NCBI GenBank assembly: GCA_963707145.1
Contig: CAVPOQ010000008.1
Location: forward strand, 620,001-684,000
Direction: 5' to 3'
Source of the DNA: RPQJ01 sp963707145
GTDB lineage: Bacteria > Pseudomonadota > Gammaproteobacteria > Steroidobacterales > Steroidobacteraceae
DNA length: 64,000 bases
In this document: piece by piece, positions 1-8,644 of the stretch
Position numbering within the stretch: the stretch's first letter is position 1
How the letters are laid out: each line of letters opens with the position of its first letter
Position numbers and translations under genes: made by a program
Notes under the pieces: generated by a model
The model's database searches: none
What the model was told of the DNA's origin: nothing
What the model saw: the letters and a program-made list of their open reading frames with translations, nothing else

Positions 1-1
1 G

Positions 2-1675
2 CAGACCGCGCTCGCCTTCGCCGAGGCGGTGAACGCGGGCTGCTTCCACCTCGTGAGTTCGATCGCCGCGGCGGGGCTCTACCGCGGCACGTTCACCGAG
101 GACATGTTCGAGGAGGCCGAGGACCTCGACCATCCCTACTACCGCACCAAGCACGACTCCGAGGGGCTGGTGCGCGCAAACGGCCGCCTGCCGTTCCGCA
201 TCTACCGGCCGGCCGTGGTCGTCGGCCACTCCAAGACCGGCTTCATCGACAAGATCGACGGGCCGTACTACTTCTTCAAGGCGCTGCAGAGGCTGCGCGA
301 GTCGTGGCCGCGCTGGATTCCGCTGGTGGGCATCGAGGGCGGCTATGTCAACGTCGTGCCGGTCGACTACGTCGTCGACGCGATGGTGCATCTCGCGCAC
401 CAGCCGAAGCTCGACGGCCGCTGCTTCCACCTCACCGATCCGAAGCCGCGCCGGATCGGCGAGATGCTGAACGTGTTCGCACGCGCCGCGCACGCGCCGG
501 AGATGGCCTTCCGCGTAGACACCAAGGTGTTCGCGATGGTGCCCGACAGCGTCACCAAGTCGGTGGAGCGCAGCCGGCCGCTGCAGAACGTCTGGAACCA
601 GGTGCTGCGCGACCTGCAGATCCCGAAGTCGGTGCTGCAGTTCATCAACTACCCGACCCGCTTCGACTCGAGCGACACGCAGAAGCTGCTCGAGAAGGCC
701 AAGATCCGCCTGCCGGTGCTCGAGGACTACGCGTGGCGGCTGTGGGACTACTGGGAACGTCACCTCGACCCCGACCTCTCGATCGACCGCAGCCTGCGCG
801 GCGCGGTGAAGGGCAAGGTCGTGGTGATCACCGGCGGATCCTCGGGCATCGGCGAGGCGGCGGCGGTGCGCATTGCGGAGGCCGGCGGCAAGGTCGTGAT
901 CGTGGCGCGCGACGAGGAGAAGCTCGCCGAGGTCCGCAAGCGCATCGTCGCGATGGGCGGCTCCGTGAAGACGTATTCCTGCGACATCACCGACTACGCC
1001 GCCAATGACAAGCTCGCGAAGGACATCCTCAGGGACTTCGGCCACGTCGACGTGCTGGTGAACAACGCCGGCCGCTCGATCCGCCGCTCGCTCGCGCTCT
1101 CCTACGACCGCTTCCACGACTTCGAGCGCACGATGCAGCTGAACTACTTCGCCTGCGTGCGCCTGACCATGAACCTGCTGCCCTCGATGACGGCGCGCCA
1201 CAGCGGCCACGTGATCAACGTGTCCTCGATCGGCGTGCTGTCGAACGCGCCGCGGTTCTCGGCGTACGTGGCCTCGAAGGCCGCGCTCGAGTCGTTCGCG
1301 CGCTGCGCGGCCTCCGAGTTCCACGACGAGGGCGTGCACTTCACGATCATCAACATGCCGCTGGTGCGCACGCCGATGATCGCGCCCACCAAGCTCTACG
1401 AGGAGATGCCCACCATCATCTCGCCCGAGGAGGCGGCCGACATGATCGCCGACGCCATCATCCGCAAGCCCCAGCGCATCGCGACGCGGCTCGGCGTGAT
1501 GTCGGAGATCATGCACCTCGTCATGCCGAAGATGTCCGAGGTGGTGATGAACTCGGCGTACCGGATGTTCCCGGACTCGGCGGCGGCGCAGGGCACGAAG
1601 GACGGCGGGGCGCAACGGGCGCCGACCAAGGAAGCGATGATCTTCGCGTCGTTGATGCGCGGCATTCACTGGTAG
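2..1675 (+). CDS. Fatty acyl-CoA reductase, two-domain SDR protein (5' truncated)
   Basis: The frame is already open at the left edge, so the N-terminus lies outside; 557 residues are visible. The first part is the end of an extended-SDR (NAD_binding_4-like) domain with a YxxxK active-site motif (YYRTK near base 140). The second, from about base 810, is a classical SDR domain with TGGSSGIG and YVASK. This order matches the roughly 660-residue bacterial fatty acyl-CoA reductases such as the Marinobacter enzyme, which reduce acyl-CoA to fatty alcohol with NADPH, often feeding wax-ester synthesis. Specific stretches such as GRSIRRS and the C-terminal LMRGIHW agree with that subfamily. No wax synthase is visible here. 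The alternative is an uncharacterised fused SDR protein. Confidence 0.85.
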   Translation, partial: QTALAFAEAVNAGCFHLVSSIAAAGLYRGTFTEDMFEEAEDLDHPYYRTKHDSEGLVRANGRLPFRIYRPAVVVGHSKTGFIDKIDGPYYFFKALQRLRESWPRWIPLVGIEGGYVNVVPVDYVVDAMVHLAHQPKLDGRCFHLTDPKPRRIGEMLNVFARAAHAPEMAFRVDTKVFAMVPDSVTKSVERSRPLQNVWNQVLRDLQIPKSVLQFINYPTRFDSSDTQKLLEKAKIRLPVLEDYAWRLWDYWERHLDPDLSIDRSLRGAVKGKVVVITGGSSGIGEAAAVRIAEAGGKVVIVARDEEKLAEVRKRIVAMGGSVKTYSCDITDYAANDKLAKDILRDFGHVDVLVNNAGRSIRRSLALSYDRFHDFERTMQLNYFACVRLTMNLLPSMTARHSGHVINVSSIGVLSNAPRFSAYVASKAALESFARCAASEFHDEGVHFTIINMPLVRTPMIAPTKLYEEMPTIISPEEAADMIADAIIRKPQRIATRLGVMSEIMHLVMPKMSEVVMNSAYRMFPDSAAAQGTKDGGAQRAPTKEAMIFASLMRGIHW

Positions 1676-1749
1676 CCGCCGCGCGTTTCGGCGACGAATC
1701 GCCAGATTTCCGGCTGTCGACGCGCGTGCCGCGCGTGTGAGGATCCCCA

Positions 1750-1770
1750 CCCGGCCGGGCGTCGGCCGGG
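1750..1770. terminator. Perfect 8-bp GC hairpin after the acyl-CoA reductase gene
   Basis: CCCGGCCG at 1750-1757 pairs exactly with CGGCCGGG at 1763-1770 around a 5-base loop, 75 bases after the reductase stop codon. There is no T-run, so it is not a classical intrinsic terminator. A transcript-end stabilising role is inferred. Confidence 0.35.
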
Positions 1771-1817
1771 ACGGCGCAGCTCGGCGCCGCCGCGGGTCAG
1801 GGAAGGGGAACAGGGAC

Positions 1818-2072
1818 GTGAACGCATACATCCTCGCGGGCGTGGCGCTGCTCGTGGCGTGGGGCGCGATCGCGGCGGCGCGCAGGCGGGCGGCCCGGCG
1901 GGCCGCCGAGGCCGAGGCCCGTGCCCGGGCGCGCCGACGCCGGCTTCCGGTCGTGTCGGCGAACCTGCGCGCGCAGTCCGACGGATCCCGCGACCTCTGG
2001 CAGGAAGACGCCGCGGTCGCCAGGCGCCGGGAGTCGGCCGCGCCGGTCGCGTCGCCCGGGCCGGATCGCTAG
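1818..2072 (+). CDS. Small single-pass membrane protein, hypothetical
   Basis: This 84-residue protein begins at a GTG preceded by a purine-rich AGGGAAGGGG stretch. Residues 3-18 form one hydrophobic segment (YILAGVALLVAWGAIAAA), followed by an Arg/Ala-rich basic segment of about 25 residues and a polar tail. This suggests an N-in anchor with a cytoplasmic basic stalk. No family is recognised. An in-frame ATG further upstream (1737) lacks a ribosome site. Its stop overlaps that of the convergent gene in a shared CTAG. Confidence 0.5.
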   Translation: MNAYILAGVALLVAWGAIAAARRRAARRAAEAEARARARRRRLPVVSANLRAQSDGSRDLWQEDAAVARRRESAAPVASPGPDR

Positions 2073-2464
2073 TCGCGCGAGAGGTGCGCGAGGGCGGCCG
2101 CCGACGACTCCCAGTTGCGACCGTCGAACGGTACGACCTCCAGGGCCTCGACGGTGGCGGGCTCGAGGCAGCGCGCGTTCACGCTGTAGCCGTCGGGGTT
2201 CGAGCGCGGCACGTAGAACGACTTGATCCCGCAGTGCCGGCAGAAGAGGTGCCGCGCCGTGCCGGTGTTGAACGCGTAGGCCGCGAGTTCCCCGGCGCCG
2301 CGCAGCAGCCGGAAGCGGCTCGCCGGCACGATCAGGTGCAGGTAGCCGGTCATCGAGCAGATCGAGCAGTTGCACTCCTGCACGGCGAGCCGCGCGGGCG
2401 CGTCGACCTCGAAGGCCACTGCGCCGCAGTGGCAGCCGCCGCGATGGGTGACCAGCGCCGTCAT
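2069..2464 (-). CDS. GFA/CENP-V family protein (Mss4-fold zinc protein)
   Basis: The product has 131 residues, the usual size for single-domain GFA proteins. Zinc-ligand pairs are visible: GGCHCG near the N-terminus, CNCSIC about residue 30, and CRHCG about residue 75. The family is named for glutathione-dependent formaldehyde-activating enzyme, but most members have no proven reaction, so only the fold is claimed. The ATG at 2464 is chosen because a GGGAGG ribosome site lies seven bases upstream; a longer in-frame extension lacks one. Confidence 0.85.
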   Translation of the reverse strand: MTALVTHRGGCHCGAVAFEVDAPARLAVQECNCSICSMTGYLHLIVPASRFRLLRGAGELAAYAFNTGTARHLFCRHCGIKSFYVPRSNPDGYSVNARCLEPATVEALEVVPFDGRNWESSAAALAHLSRD

Positions 2465-2567
2465 GCCGTGTTCCTCCCGTGATGCCGCGCGAGTATCGGT
2501 GCGTCCCGGCCGCGGCGGCAACCGCGGCGCCGGGGCCCGTCGGCCGATCGGGTAGCATTCCGCCACC

Positions 2568-4112
2568 ATGCGCGAACAGACCCTGCGTTCGGTACTGCTC
2601 GTGGAGGCGATCGAGGCGACGGATCACGCCGGCTCGATCCTGCCGCCCGGCGATCGCGCGCAGGCGACGCGCGAGGCGCTGCGGTCGGTCGGCGTCGCGG
2701 CAGAGGTTCGGCCCGACGGCGAGTCGCCGGGCGTCGACGACGCGCGGCTCGCCCGCGCGCTGGGCGATCGCGCGGAGCGGCTGGTCGGGCCGCTCGCGGC
2801 GCGCTACCCGATCGTCGCCGAGGTGCTCGGGCGCACCCTCACGCCGGCGTGGATCCTCGCGGCGCTGCTCGCGCTGGCCTTCGCCACGGGCATCGCGCTG
2901 TCGGCGCTCGACGGCTCGCGGCGCATCAACATCCTCGCGTTCCCGTTCATCGGCCTGATCGCCTGGAACCTCGCCACCTACGCGGCGCTCGCCGCGGCGT
3001 GGCTCAGGCGCCGCGCGGCGCCGTCGAAGCCCGCGGCCCGCCCGTGGCGCTGGGCGCAGGCCGCGTTCCGGCGGCGCATCGCGCCGCTGGTGCAGAGCAC
3101 GGCCCGCGTGCACGCGGTGCTCGGGCAGGCGATCGGCCGCTACGCCGAGCGCTGGGTCGAGGTGGGCGGCACGTTCATCGCGCAGCACGCGCGGCGCTGG
3201 CTGCACCTCGCCGCGGCGGCGGTGGCGCTCGGCCTGGTCGCGGGCCTGTACCTGCGCGGCACCGTGCTGCGCTACGAGGCGGGCTGGGAGAGCACGTTCC
3301 TCGGCCCGTCGCAGGTGAGGGCGATGCTCGGGCTACTGTATGGACCGGCCTCCAGCGTGTCCGGCGTGCCTCTGCCGCAGAGCGCGGAGGATGTCGCGGC
3401 GCTGCGCTGGAGCGCCACCAGCGGCGGCGGCGACGCGGCGCCATGGATCCACCTGATCGCGACGAGCCTGCTCGGCTTCGTCGTGGTCCCGCGACTGCTG
3501 CTCGCCGGACTCGCGACCGCCGCGCTCGCGTGGCTCGGGCGGGCGAGTGCACTGCCCGACGGACTGCGTTCGTACGCGGTCGCCGCGTTCCGCGGTAGCG
3601 GCCTCGTGCGCAGCGGCGGCGTCACGAGCGTGACGCCCTATGCCTACGAGCCCTCGGATGCCGCGCTCGCCGGCCTCGGGCGCTGGCTCGCGGGCGTGAC
3701 GCCGGACGAGGTCCGCCTCGAGCGGCGCCCGACGCTGCGCTACGGCGAGGAGGACATGGCCGCACCGGGCTTCGCCTCGGGCGCGCACCGAACCGCCGAG
3801 CGGCACGTGGTGCTGATGAACCTCGCGGCGACGCCGGAGGCGGAGAACCACGGCGTCGTGATCGCAGCGGCGCGCGACGCCGCGCACCGCGCGCGACCGC
3901 CGGCGGCAGTCCGCGTGGTGGTCGACGAGTCGGCATACGCCGCGCGCTTTGCGGGCGACGCGTCGCTCGCCCCGCGCCTCGACGAGCGCCGTCGGCTGTG
4001 GCGCGGGTTCGTCGCCGGATTCGGCCTCGAGGTGGACCTCGTCGACCTCGAACAGGCCGGTGACGGTCGGTCCGTCGTCGATGCAACGGCGTCCTCGCCG
4101 ACCGGCCCGTGA
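2568..4112 (+). CDS. DUF2868 family membrane protein
   Basis: This 514-residue protein has several hydrophobic segments (about residues 90-115, 120-145, 215-235 and 295-325) separated by basic, Arg-rich stretches. Length, layout and the tight coupling to a DUF3482 GTPase match the DUF2868 family, which is usually found in exactly this pair. No catalytic motif is visible and the role is unknown. The stop codon overlaps the GTG start of the next gene (GTGA), so the two products are probably made together and may act as a membrane partner and a GTPase. Confidence 0.75.
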   Translation: MREQTLRSVLLVEAIEATDHAGSILPPGDRAQATREALRSVGVAAEVRPDGESPGVDDARLARALGDRAERLVGPLAARYPIVAEVLGRTLTPAWILAALLALAFATGIALSALDGSRRINILAFPFIGLIAWNLATYAALAAAWLRRRAAPSKPAARPWRWAQAAFRRRIAPLVQSTARVHAVLGQAIGRYAERWVEVGGTFIAQHARRWLHLAAAAVALGLVAGLYLRGTVLRYEAGWESTFLGPSQVRAMLGLLYGPASSVSGVPLPQSAEDVAALRWSATSGGGDAAPWIHLIATSLLGFVVVPRLLLAGLATAALAWLGRASALPDGLRSYAVAAFRGSGLVRSGGVTSVTPYAYEPSDAALAGLGRWLAGVTPDEVRLERRPTLRYGEEDMAAPGFASGAHRTAERHVVLMNLAATPEAENHGVVIAAARDAAHRARPPAAVRVVVDESAYAARFAGDASLAPRLDERRRLWRGFVAGFGLEVDLVDLEQAGDGRSVVDATASSPTGP

Positions 4113-5599
4113 TCGCGACGATGGAACGCGTTGCCGCTGGTCCGATTGCGCTGAGCCTGATCTCGCACACCAACGTCGGCAAGACGACGCTGGCGCGCAC
4201 GCTGCTGCGGCGTGAGGTCGGCGAAGTGCGCGACGCGGCGCACGTCACCGAGACCGCCGATGCCTACGTACTGATGACGACGCCGCAGGGCGACGCGCTC
4301 ACGCTGTGGGACACGCCCGGCTTCGGCGACAGCGCGCGGCTGCTGAAGCGCCTGGGGCAGAGCGGCAACCCGGTCGGCTGGTTCCTCACGCAGGTCTGGG
4401 ACCGCTACGTGGACCGGCCCTTCTTCAGCAGTCAGCAGGCGATGCGCAACGTGCGCGACGAGGCCGACGTCGTGCTCTACCTCGTCAACGCCGGCGAGGA
4501 TCCCGCGGCGGCGGGCTACGTGGACGCCGAGATGCAGATCCTCGGGTGGATCGCGCGCCCGGTGATCGTGCTGCTGAACCAGCTCGGTCCGCCGCGGCCC
4601 GCGGACGCCGAGGCGGCCGACGTGTCGCGCTGGGCCGCGCACCTCGCGCGCTACGCCTGGGTGCGCGACACGATCGCTTTCGACGCATTCGCGCGCTGCT
4701 GGGTGCAGGAGCACGTGCTGCTCGAGCGCATCGGCGCGGTGCTGCCGTCGGGGCGGCAGGACTCCTGGCGCCGGCTCGCCGACGCCTGGAAGGCGCGCAA
4801 CCGCGAGGTGTTCGGGCAGTCCATGCAGGTGCTGGCCCGGCAACTGGCGACGACCGCGACCGACGTCGCCGTCGTGCCGCCAGCAGGTGCGGCAATCGCA
4901 GTGCGCAACTGGCTGGGCGGGCTGCTGCGTCCTCCGGGAGAGCTGCGCGGCGACGGCGCGAGCACCGCGGCCACCGCCGCCAGCGACGCGCTGGCGCAGC
5001 GCCTCGACGCCGAGGTACGGCGCGCCACGGACGAACTGCTTGCGCTGCATGGCCTGTCGGGCCGGGCGGCGGCCGAGGTGCTGCAGCGCATGGGCGCGCA
5101 GGTCGCGGTGGACAGGGCAGCCGATCCAGCCAAGGCGAGCGTGCTCGGTGCGGCGGTCACCGGCGCGCTCGGCGGACTCGCTGCGGACCTCGCGGCGGGT
5201 GGACTTACCTTCGGTGCGGGCGCACTGATCGGCGGGCTGCTCGGCGCGGCCGGCGCGCGCGGGCTCGCGAGCGCCTACAACCTCGCGCGCGGCAGCGACG
5301 CGACGACGGTGCGGTGGTCGGGCGAGTTCATGACCGGGCGCGCGACGGGGGCGGTGCTGCGTTACCTCGCGGTGGCGCATTTCGGCCGCGGACGCGGAGA
5401 TTTCGTCGCCAGCGAGTACCCGGCGCACTGGCGGCCGCGGGTGGACGCCGCCGTGGCCTCGCGGCGCCCGCAGCTCGACGCGAGCTGGTCGGCCGCGGAG
5501 CACGGCGACCCGGCGGCGGTACTGGAGTCACGGCTGCGGCCGCTGCTCGAGGCGATCGCGTCCGAGGTGCTCGAGTCGTTGTATCCGGCGGGCGTCTAG
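4109..5599 (+). CDS. DUF3482 family GTPase
   Basis: This 496-residue protein has an N-terminal G domain. The P-loop is NVGKTT at about residue 20, and the G3 motif DTPG lies in LWDTPGFGD at about residue 68; a G4-like element is LNQLG near residue 155. The C-terminal half has a glycine/alanine-rich hydrophobic region (about residues 345-390), suggesting membrane association. The GTG start lies in a GTGA overlap with the DUF2868 gene, a conserved pairing. GTP hydrolysis is expected from the motifs; the process served is not known. Confidence 0.8.
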   Translation: MIATMERVAAGPIALSLISHTNVGKTTLARTLLRREVGEVRDAAHVTETADAYVLMTTPQGDALTLWDTPGFGDSARLLKRLGQSGNPVGWFLTQVWDRYVDRPFFSSQQAMRNVRDEADVVLYLVNAGEDPAAAGYVDAEMQILGWIARPVIVLLNQLGPPRPADAEAADVSRWAAHLARYAWVRDTIAFDAFARCWVQEHVLLERIGAVLPSGRQDSWRRLADAWKARNREVFGQSMQVLARQLATTATDVAVVPPAGAAIAVRNWLGGLLRPPGELRGDGASTAATAASDALAQRLDAEVRRATDELLALHGLSGRAAAEVLQRMGAQVAVDRAADPAKASVLGAAVTGALGGLAADLAAGGLTFGAGALIGGLLGAAGARGLASAYNLARGSDATTVRWSGEFMTGRATGAVLRYLAVAHFGRGRGDFVASEYPAHWRPRVDAAVASRRPQLDASWSAAEHGDPAAVLESRLRPLLEAIASEVLESLYPAGV

Positions 5600-5673
5600 A
5601 CGTGCTGGTTGGTCACTTCCTCGACCAACCAGAGCAGTACGGAACTGAACAGCACGACAGCGGCGATTTCCAT
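5596..5673 (-). CDS. 25-residue single-pass membrane peptide
   Basis: A strong ribosome site (GAGGAGG, about seven bases upstream) precedes an ATG opening a 25-codon frame: a hydrophobic helix (IAAVVLFSSVLLWLV) flanked by acidic residues and ending NQHV. Size and pattern resemble tiny accessory membrane subunits such as KdpF or CydX, but no partner operon is adjacent and no identity is claimed. It is convergent with the DUF3482 GTPase gene and shares its CTAG stop overlap. A longer upstream extension in frame has no ribosome site. Confidence 0.5.
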   Translation of the reverse strand: MEIAAVVLFSSVLLWLVEEVTNQHV

Positions 5674-5859
5674 GATCCGGTCCTCCTCACGCGCGGTGGG
5701 TGCGCGTCCAGGCTCGCCGGACATGATGATTGCTGCGCCGCGGAAATTCGTTGACGGGAGTATGAGTTCCGGCAGGTCGCTGCCGGCACCGCCGGGCCCG
5801 CGCAGGTCGGTCGTGCGCTGGATCACGGTCCGGCGGTCGACAGGGTTGCGCGCTGCCCG

Positions 5860-6804
5860 CTAGCCCGCGTGGTTCGCCGGCGCGCCGCCCGTGACCACCG
5901 TCAGGGCCGCCGGCAATACGCTGAACTCGGCCGGGGTCCGCCCGACCAGCTGGCCGTCGGCCTGGACGATCGCGGGCGGGTCGGTCTCGATGCGCACCCG
6001 CGCGACGCGCAGGTGGCGCACCGCGGGGTCGCCGAGGAGGCTCCCGCCATAGAGCTTCGCCAGCTTCGGCAGCGCCCGCAGCAGCGACAGGTCCTGCACC
6101 GCGACGACGTCGAGCAGGCCGTCGTCCACGCGGGCGGTCGGCGCCACGTGCATGCGATTGCCGCAGTAGCGGCCGTTGGCGACGAAGGCGAGCAGCAGGC
6201 GGCCCTCGATGGTCTGGCCGTCGGCGGTGATGCGGAACTCGGGCGCGCGGTAGGTGGCGAGCCCGTCGAGCGCGAGGCGCAGGTAGGTGAAGGCCGACGG
6301 CACGGGACGCGGCACGCGGGCCGTGACGTGGGCGTCGTAGCCGGCGCCCGCGACGTTGATGAACCAGCGGCGCGGATTGCCGACGGCGGCAGGGAAGTCG
6401 ATCGCACCGACGTCATGCCGCAGCGTGTGCCCGGCGGCGATCACCCGTGCGATGTCGCGGGGATCCAGCGGCAGCCCCAGCGAGCGGGCCCAGTCGTTGC
6501 CGGTGCCGTGCGGTGCCAGCGCCAGCGTCAGCTCGCCCGTGTCGGCGAGGCCCGCGTCCATGACGCCCTGCAGCACCTCGTTCACCGAACCGTCGCCGCC
6601 GACGACCAGCAGCCGGCGCCGACCCGCGACTGCTGCCTGTCGCGCCAGTGCGGTGGCATGCCCGGCCTGCTGCGTTCGGACGGCGTCGAAGGGCACGCCG
6701 GCCTCGTGCAGCGCGCGCTCGATGGCGCGCCAGCGGGCGCCAGCGTCGGGGCGGCCCGCCTCGGGATTGACGATCGCCAGCCAGGGCGCGGCGTCAGTTG
6801 CCAC
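5860..6804 (-). CDS. Diacylglycerol kinase family (YegS-like) lipid kinase
   Basis: The 314-residue protein has a DAGK catalytic domain at residues 1-130: NPEAG near residue 13, the ATP-binding GGDGSVNEV at about residue 73, and a GTGND motif at about residue 103. The C-terminal part is the beta-sandwich of YegS/LCB5-type kinases. It should phosphorylate diacylglycerol, phosphatidylglycerol or a related lipid using ATP at the inner membrane; the exact lipid cannot be read from sequence. The start is a GTG. It is probably monocistronic. Confidence 0.9.
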   Translation of the reverse strand: MATDAAPWLAIVNPEAGRPDAGARWRAIERALHEAGVPFDAVRTQQAGHATALARQAAVAGRRRLLVVGGDGSVNEVLQGVMDAGLADTGELTLALAPHGTGNDWARSLGLPLDPRDIARVIAAGHTLRHDVGAIDFPAAVGNPRRWFINVAGAGYDAHVTARVPRPVPSAFTYLRLALDGLATYRAPEFRITADGQTIEGRLLLAFVANGRYCGNRMHVAPTARVDDGLLDVVAVQDLSLLRALPKLAKLYGGSLLGDPAVRHLRVARVRIETDPPAIVQADGQLVGRTPAEFSVLPAALTVVTGGAPANHAG

Positions 6805-6848
6805 GATCGCGGGACCCGGTCATGGCGGCACTGTACCGCCGGCCAGGA

Positions 6849-7508
6849 TCAGCGCACAGGCGGCGTGCAGTGCTCGTCGACGAAGTCCTGCTGGGTGCGG
6901 AGCTGGTCGCGCGGCGTGGCCGCATCGGGCGCCATCATGCCGGCGAGCCGGTCGCGCGCCTGCGCGCAGGACGGGCTGTTCGCCATGCGCAGCTGCATGG
7001 CCAGCTCCTCCTGCTCGCGCCGCCGTGCCGGATCCGCACTGCAGTTGAGCTCGGCCGTCTGCTTGAGCCGCCGGATCTCGGCGGCGCTGGTAGGTTCGCT
7101 GCCGCCGGTCTTGCGCTCCAGCGCCTCGAGGGCGATCACGCATTCGCGATTTCTCAGCCTGCCGAGCAGGGCTTCGCGCTCGGCGACCTGGGCAGGCGGG
7201 GTCGATCTCGCGGCACCCCCCGACGCGGCGGTCTTCGTCGACGTTGGTCGGGCGCCCGAACTCGTGGAGGACCTCTTGCCGGTGCCGGCCATGTCGAGAC
7301 GCTCCGCCTTCACGCCGGCGGGCGGCTTCTCGCTGGAGAGATGGATGACCCCGTCCGCGTCGACCCAGCGGTAGATCTGCGCGAACGCGTCCGCCGGCGC
7401 GAGCGCAGCGGCCACCAGCAGGCAGGCGCCGAGCCGCGCGAGGCCCGACGCCGACGGGCGGCGGTGGAGGCGGATCCAGGTGAGCCGGAAACCCATGCCC
7501 GGCATCAT
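6849..7508 (-). CDS. DUF4124 domain secreted protein
   Basis: The 219-residue protein has an N-terminal signal sequence (hydrophobic residues about 25-42, cleavage likely after AFA). It is followed by the DUF4124 signature, YRWVDADGVIHLS, at about residues 46-58. The rest is charged and Ala/Arg-rich with several cysteines. DUF4124 proteins are small periplasmic proteins of unknown role, common in gamma- and betaproteobacteria. The start is uncertain between the ATG at 7508 and one four codons later; neither has a clear ribosome site. Confidence 0.85.
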   Translation of the reverse strand: MMPGMGFRLTWIRLHRRPSASGLARLGACLLVAAALAPADAFAQIYRWVDADGVIHLSSEKPPAGVKAERLDMAGTGKRSSTSSGARPTSTKTAASGGAARSTPPAQVAEREALLGRLRNRECVIALEALERKTGGSEPTSAAEIRRLKQTAELNCSADPARRREQEELAMQLRMANSPSCAQARDRLAGMMAPDAATPRDQLRTQQDFVDEHCTPPVR

Positions 7509-7578
7509 AGCGGCCGCGACGCCGGCCGAACGGGACGAAGCTCAAGGTCCCGACGGCGCGGCCCCGACCGGACGCCAC

Positions 7579-8634
7579 TCAGGCGTAGCGCTTGAGGAGC
7601 TTCGCCAGCCCGTCGGAGCCCGGGTGCAGCTTCTCGTAGTCCACCTGGTTCAGCGGCACCTCGGTCGTGCCGGCCATGTCGTGCATGTCCTGGGTACTCT
7701 CGGCGACGAAGATCAGCCCCGTCACGTGCTCGCCCTCGCGCAGGCGCGTGCGCAGGTACTCGAAGGCCTTGCCGCGGTGCGTGGGGTCATAGTCACGATC
7801 CAGCTTGCGCAGCAGCATGCGGCTGCCGTCGTGCATCTGCACGGGCAGCACCTCGCCCTCGGCGTAGGACACGCTGATCTCCTGCCGCGGCGGGACGTAG
7901 TCGGCGTGCACCGCCTCGTGGTAGTGCTCGCGCGTGAAGGCGTAGCTCTTGGTCGATCCGACGTGGTCGTTGAAGGTCACGCAGGGCGAGATGATGTCGA
8001 TCATCGCGAAGCCCTTGTGCATCAGGCCCGCCTGGATCAACGGCACGAGCTGCTCGCGGTCGCCGGAGAAGCTGCGCGCGATGAACGTCCCGCCGAGGGA
8101 GAGCGCCGCGAGGCACGGGTCGACCGGCGCCTGCTGGTTCTCCTCGCCCTTCTTCGACTTCGTGCCGATGTCGGCCGAGGCCGAGAACTGGCCCTTGGTG
8201 AGGCCGTACACGCCGTTGTTCTCGCAGAGATAGAGCATGTTCACGTTGCGCCGGATGGCGTGCGCGAACTGGCCGAAGCCGATCGACAGCGAGTCGCCGT
8301 CGCCCGAGACGCCGATGTAGTGGAGGTTCCTGTTGGCGGCGTTGGCGCCCGAGGCCACCGACGGCATGCGGCCGTGCACGCCGTTGAACCCGTGCGAGCC
8401 GCTCGCGAAGTAGGCGGTGGTCTTCGACGAGCAGCCGATGCCCGAGAACTTCACGAGCTGCTCGGGGCGGATGGCGAGTCCCCAGATCGCCTCGATGATC
8501 GATGCCGTGATCGAGTCGTGACCGCAGCCCGCGCACAGCGTGGACATCGCGCCTTCGTAGTCGCGGCGCGTGAGGCCGAGGGAGTTCCGCGGCAGGTCGG
8601 GGTGGCGGACCTTGGGCTTGTTGATGAACGACAT
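7579..8634 (-). CDS. korB: 2-oxoacid:ferredoxin oxidoreductase, beta subunit
   Basis: The 351-residue protein is the thiamine-diphosphate-binding subunit. It shows CAGCGH at about residue 34, GIGCS at about residue 66 and the GDGDS metal/TPP motif at about residue 110, then NNGVYGLTKGQ. It oxidatively decarboxylates a 2-oxoacid to acyl-CoA with ferredoxin as acceptor. Layout and sequence best fit the 2-oxoglutarate type with a fused gamma/alpha partner, but pyruvate or branched-chain substrates cannot be excluded. It lies 10 bases downstream of the alpha gene in the same operon. Confidence 0.88.
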   Translation of the reverse strand: MSFINKPKVRHPDLPRNSLGLTRRDYEGAMSTLCAGCGHDSITASIIEAIWGLAIRPEQLVKFSGIGCSSKTTAYFASGSHGFNGVHGRMPSVASGANAANRNLHYIGVSGDGDSLSIGFGQFAHAIRRNVNMLYLCENNGVYGLTKGQFSASADIGTKSKKGEENQQAPVDPCLAALSLGGTFIARSFSGDREQLVPLIQAGLMHKGFAMIDIISPCVTFNDHVGSTKSYAFTREHYHEAVHADYVPPRQEISVSYAEGEVLPVQMHDGSRMLLRKLDRDYDPTHRGKAFEYLRTRLREGEHVTGLIFVAESTQDMHDMAGTTEVPLNQVDYEKLHPGSDGLAKLLKRYA

Positions 8635-8644
8635 GACGGGCTCC

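Noticed and set aside
1797..3206. Long open frame on the minus strand across the GFA and DUF2868 genes
   Set aside because: Arg/Pro/Ala-rich low-complexity product typical of antisense frames in very GC-rich DNA; sense-strand genes have clear domains.
5596..5673. Assignment of the 25-residue peptide as KdpF
   Set aside because: Size is similar but there is no kdpABC operon and no specific residue match.
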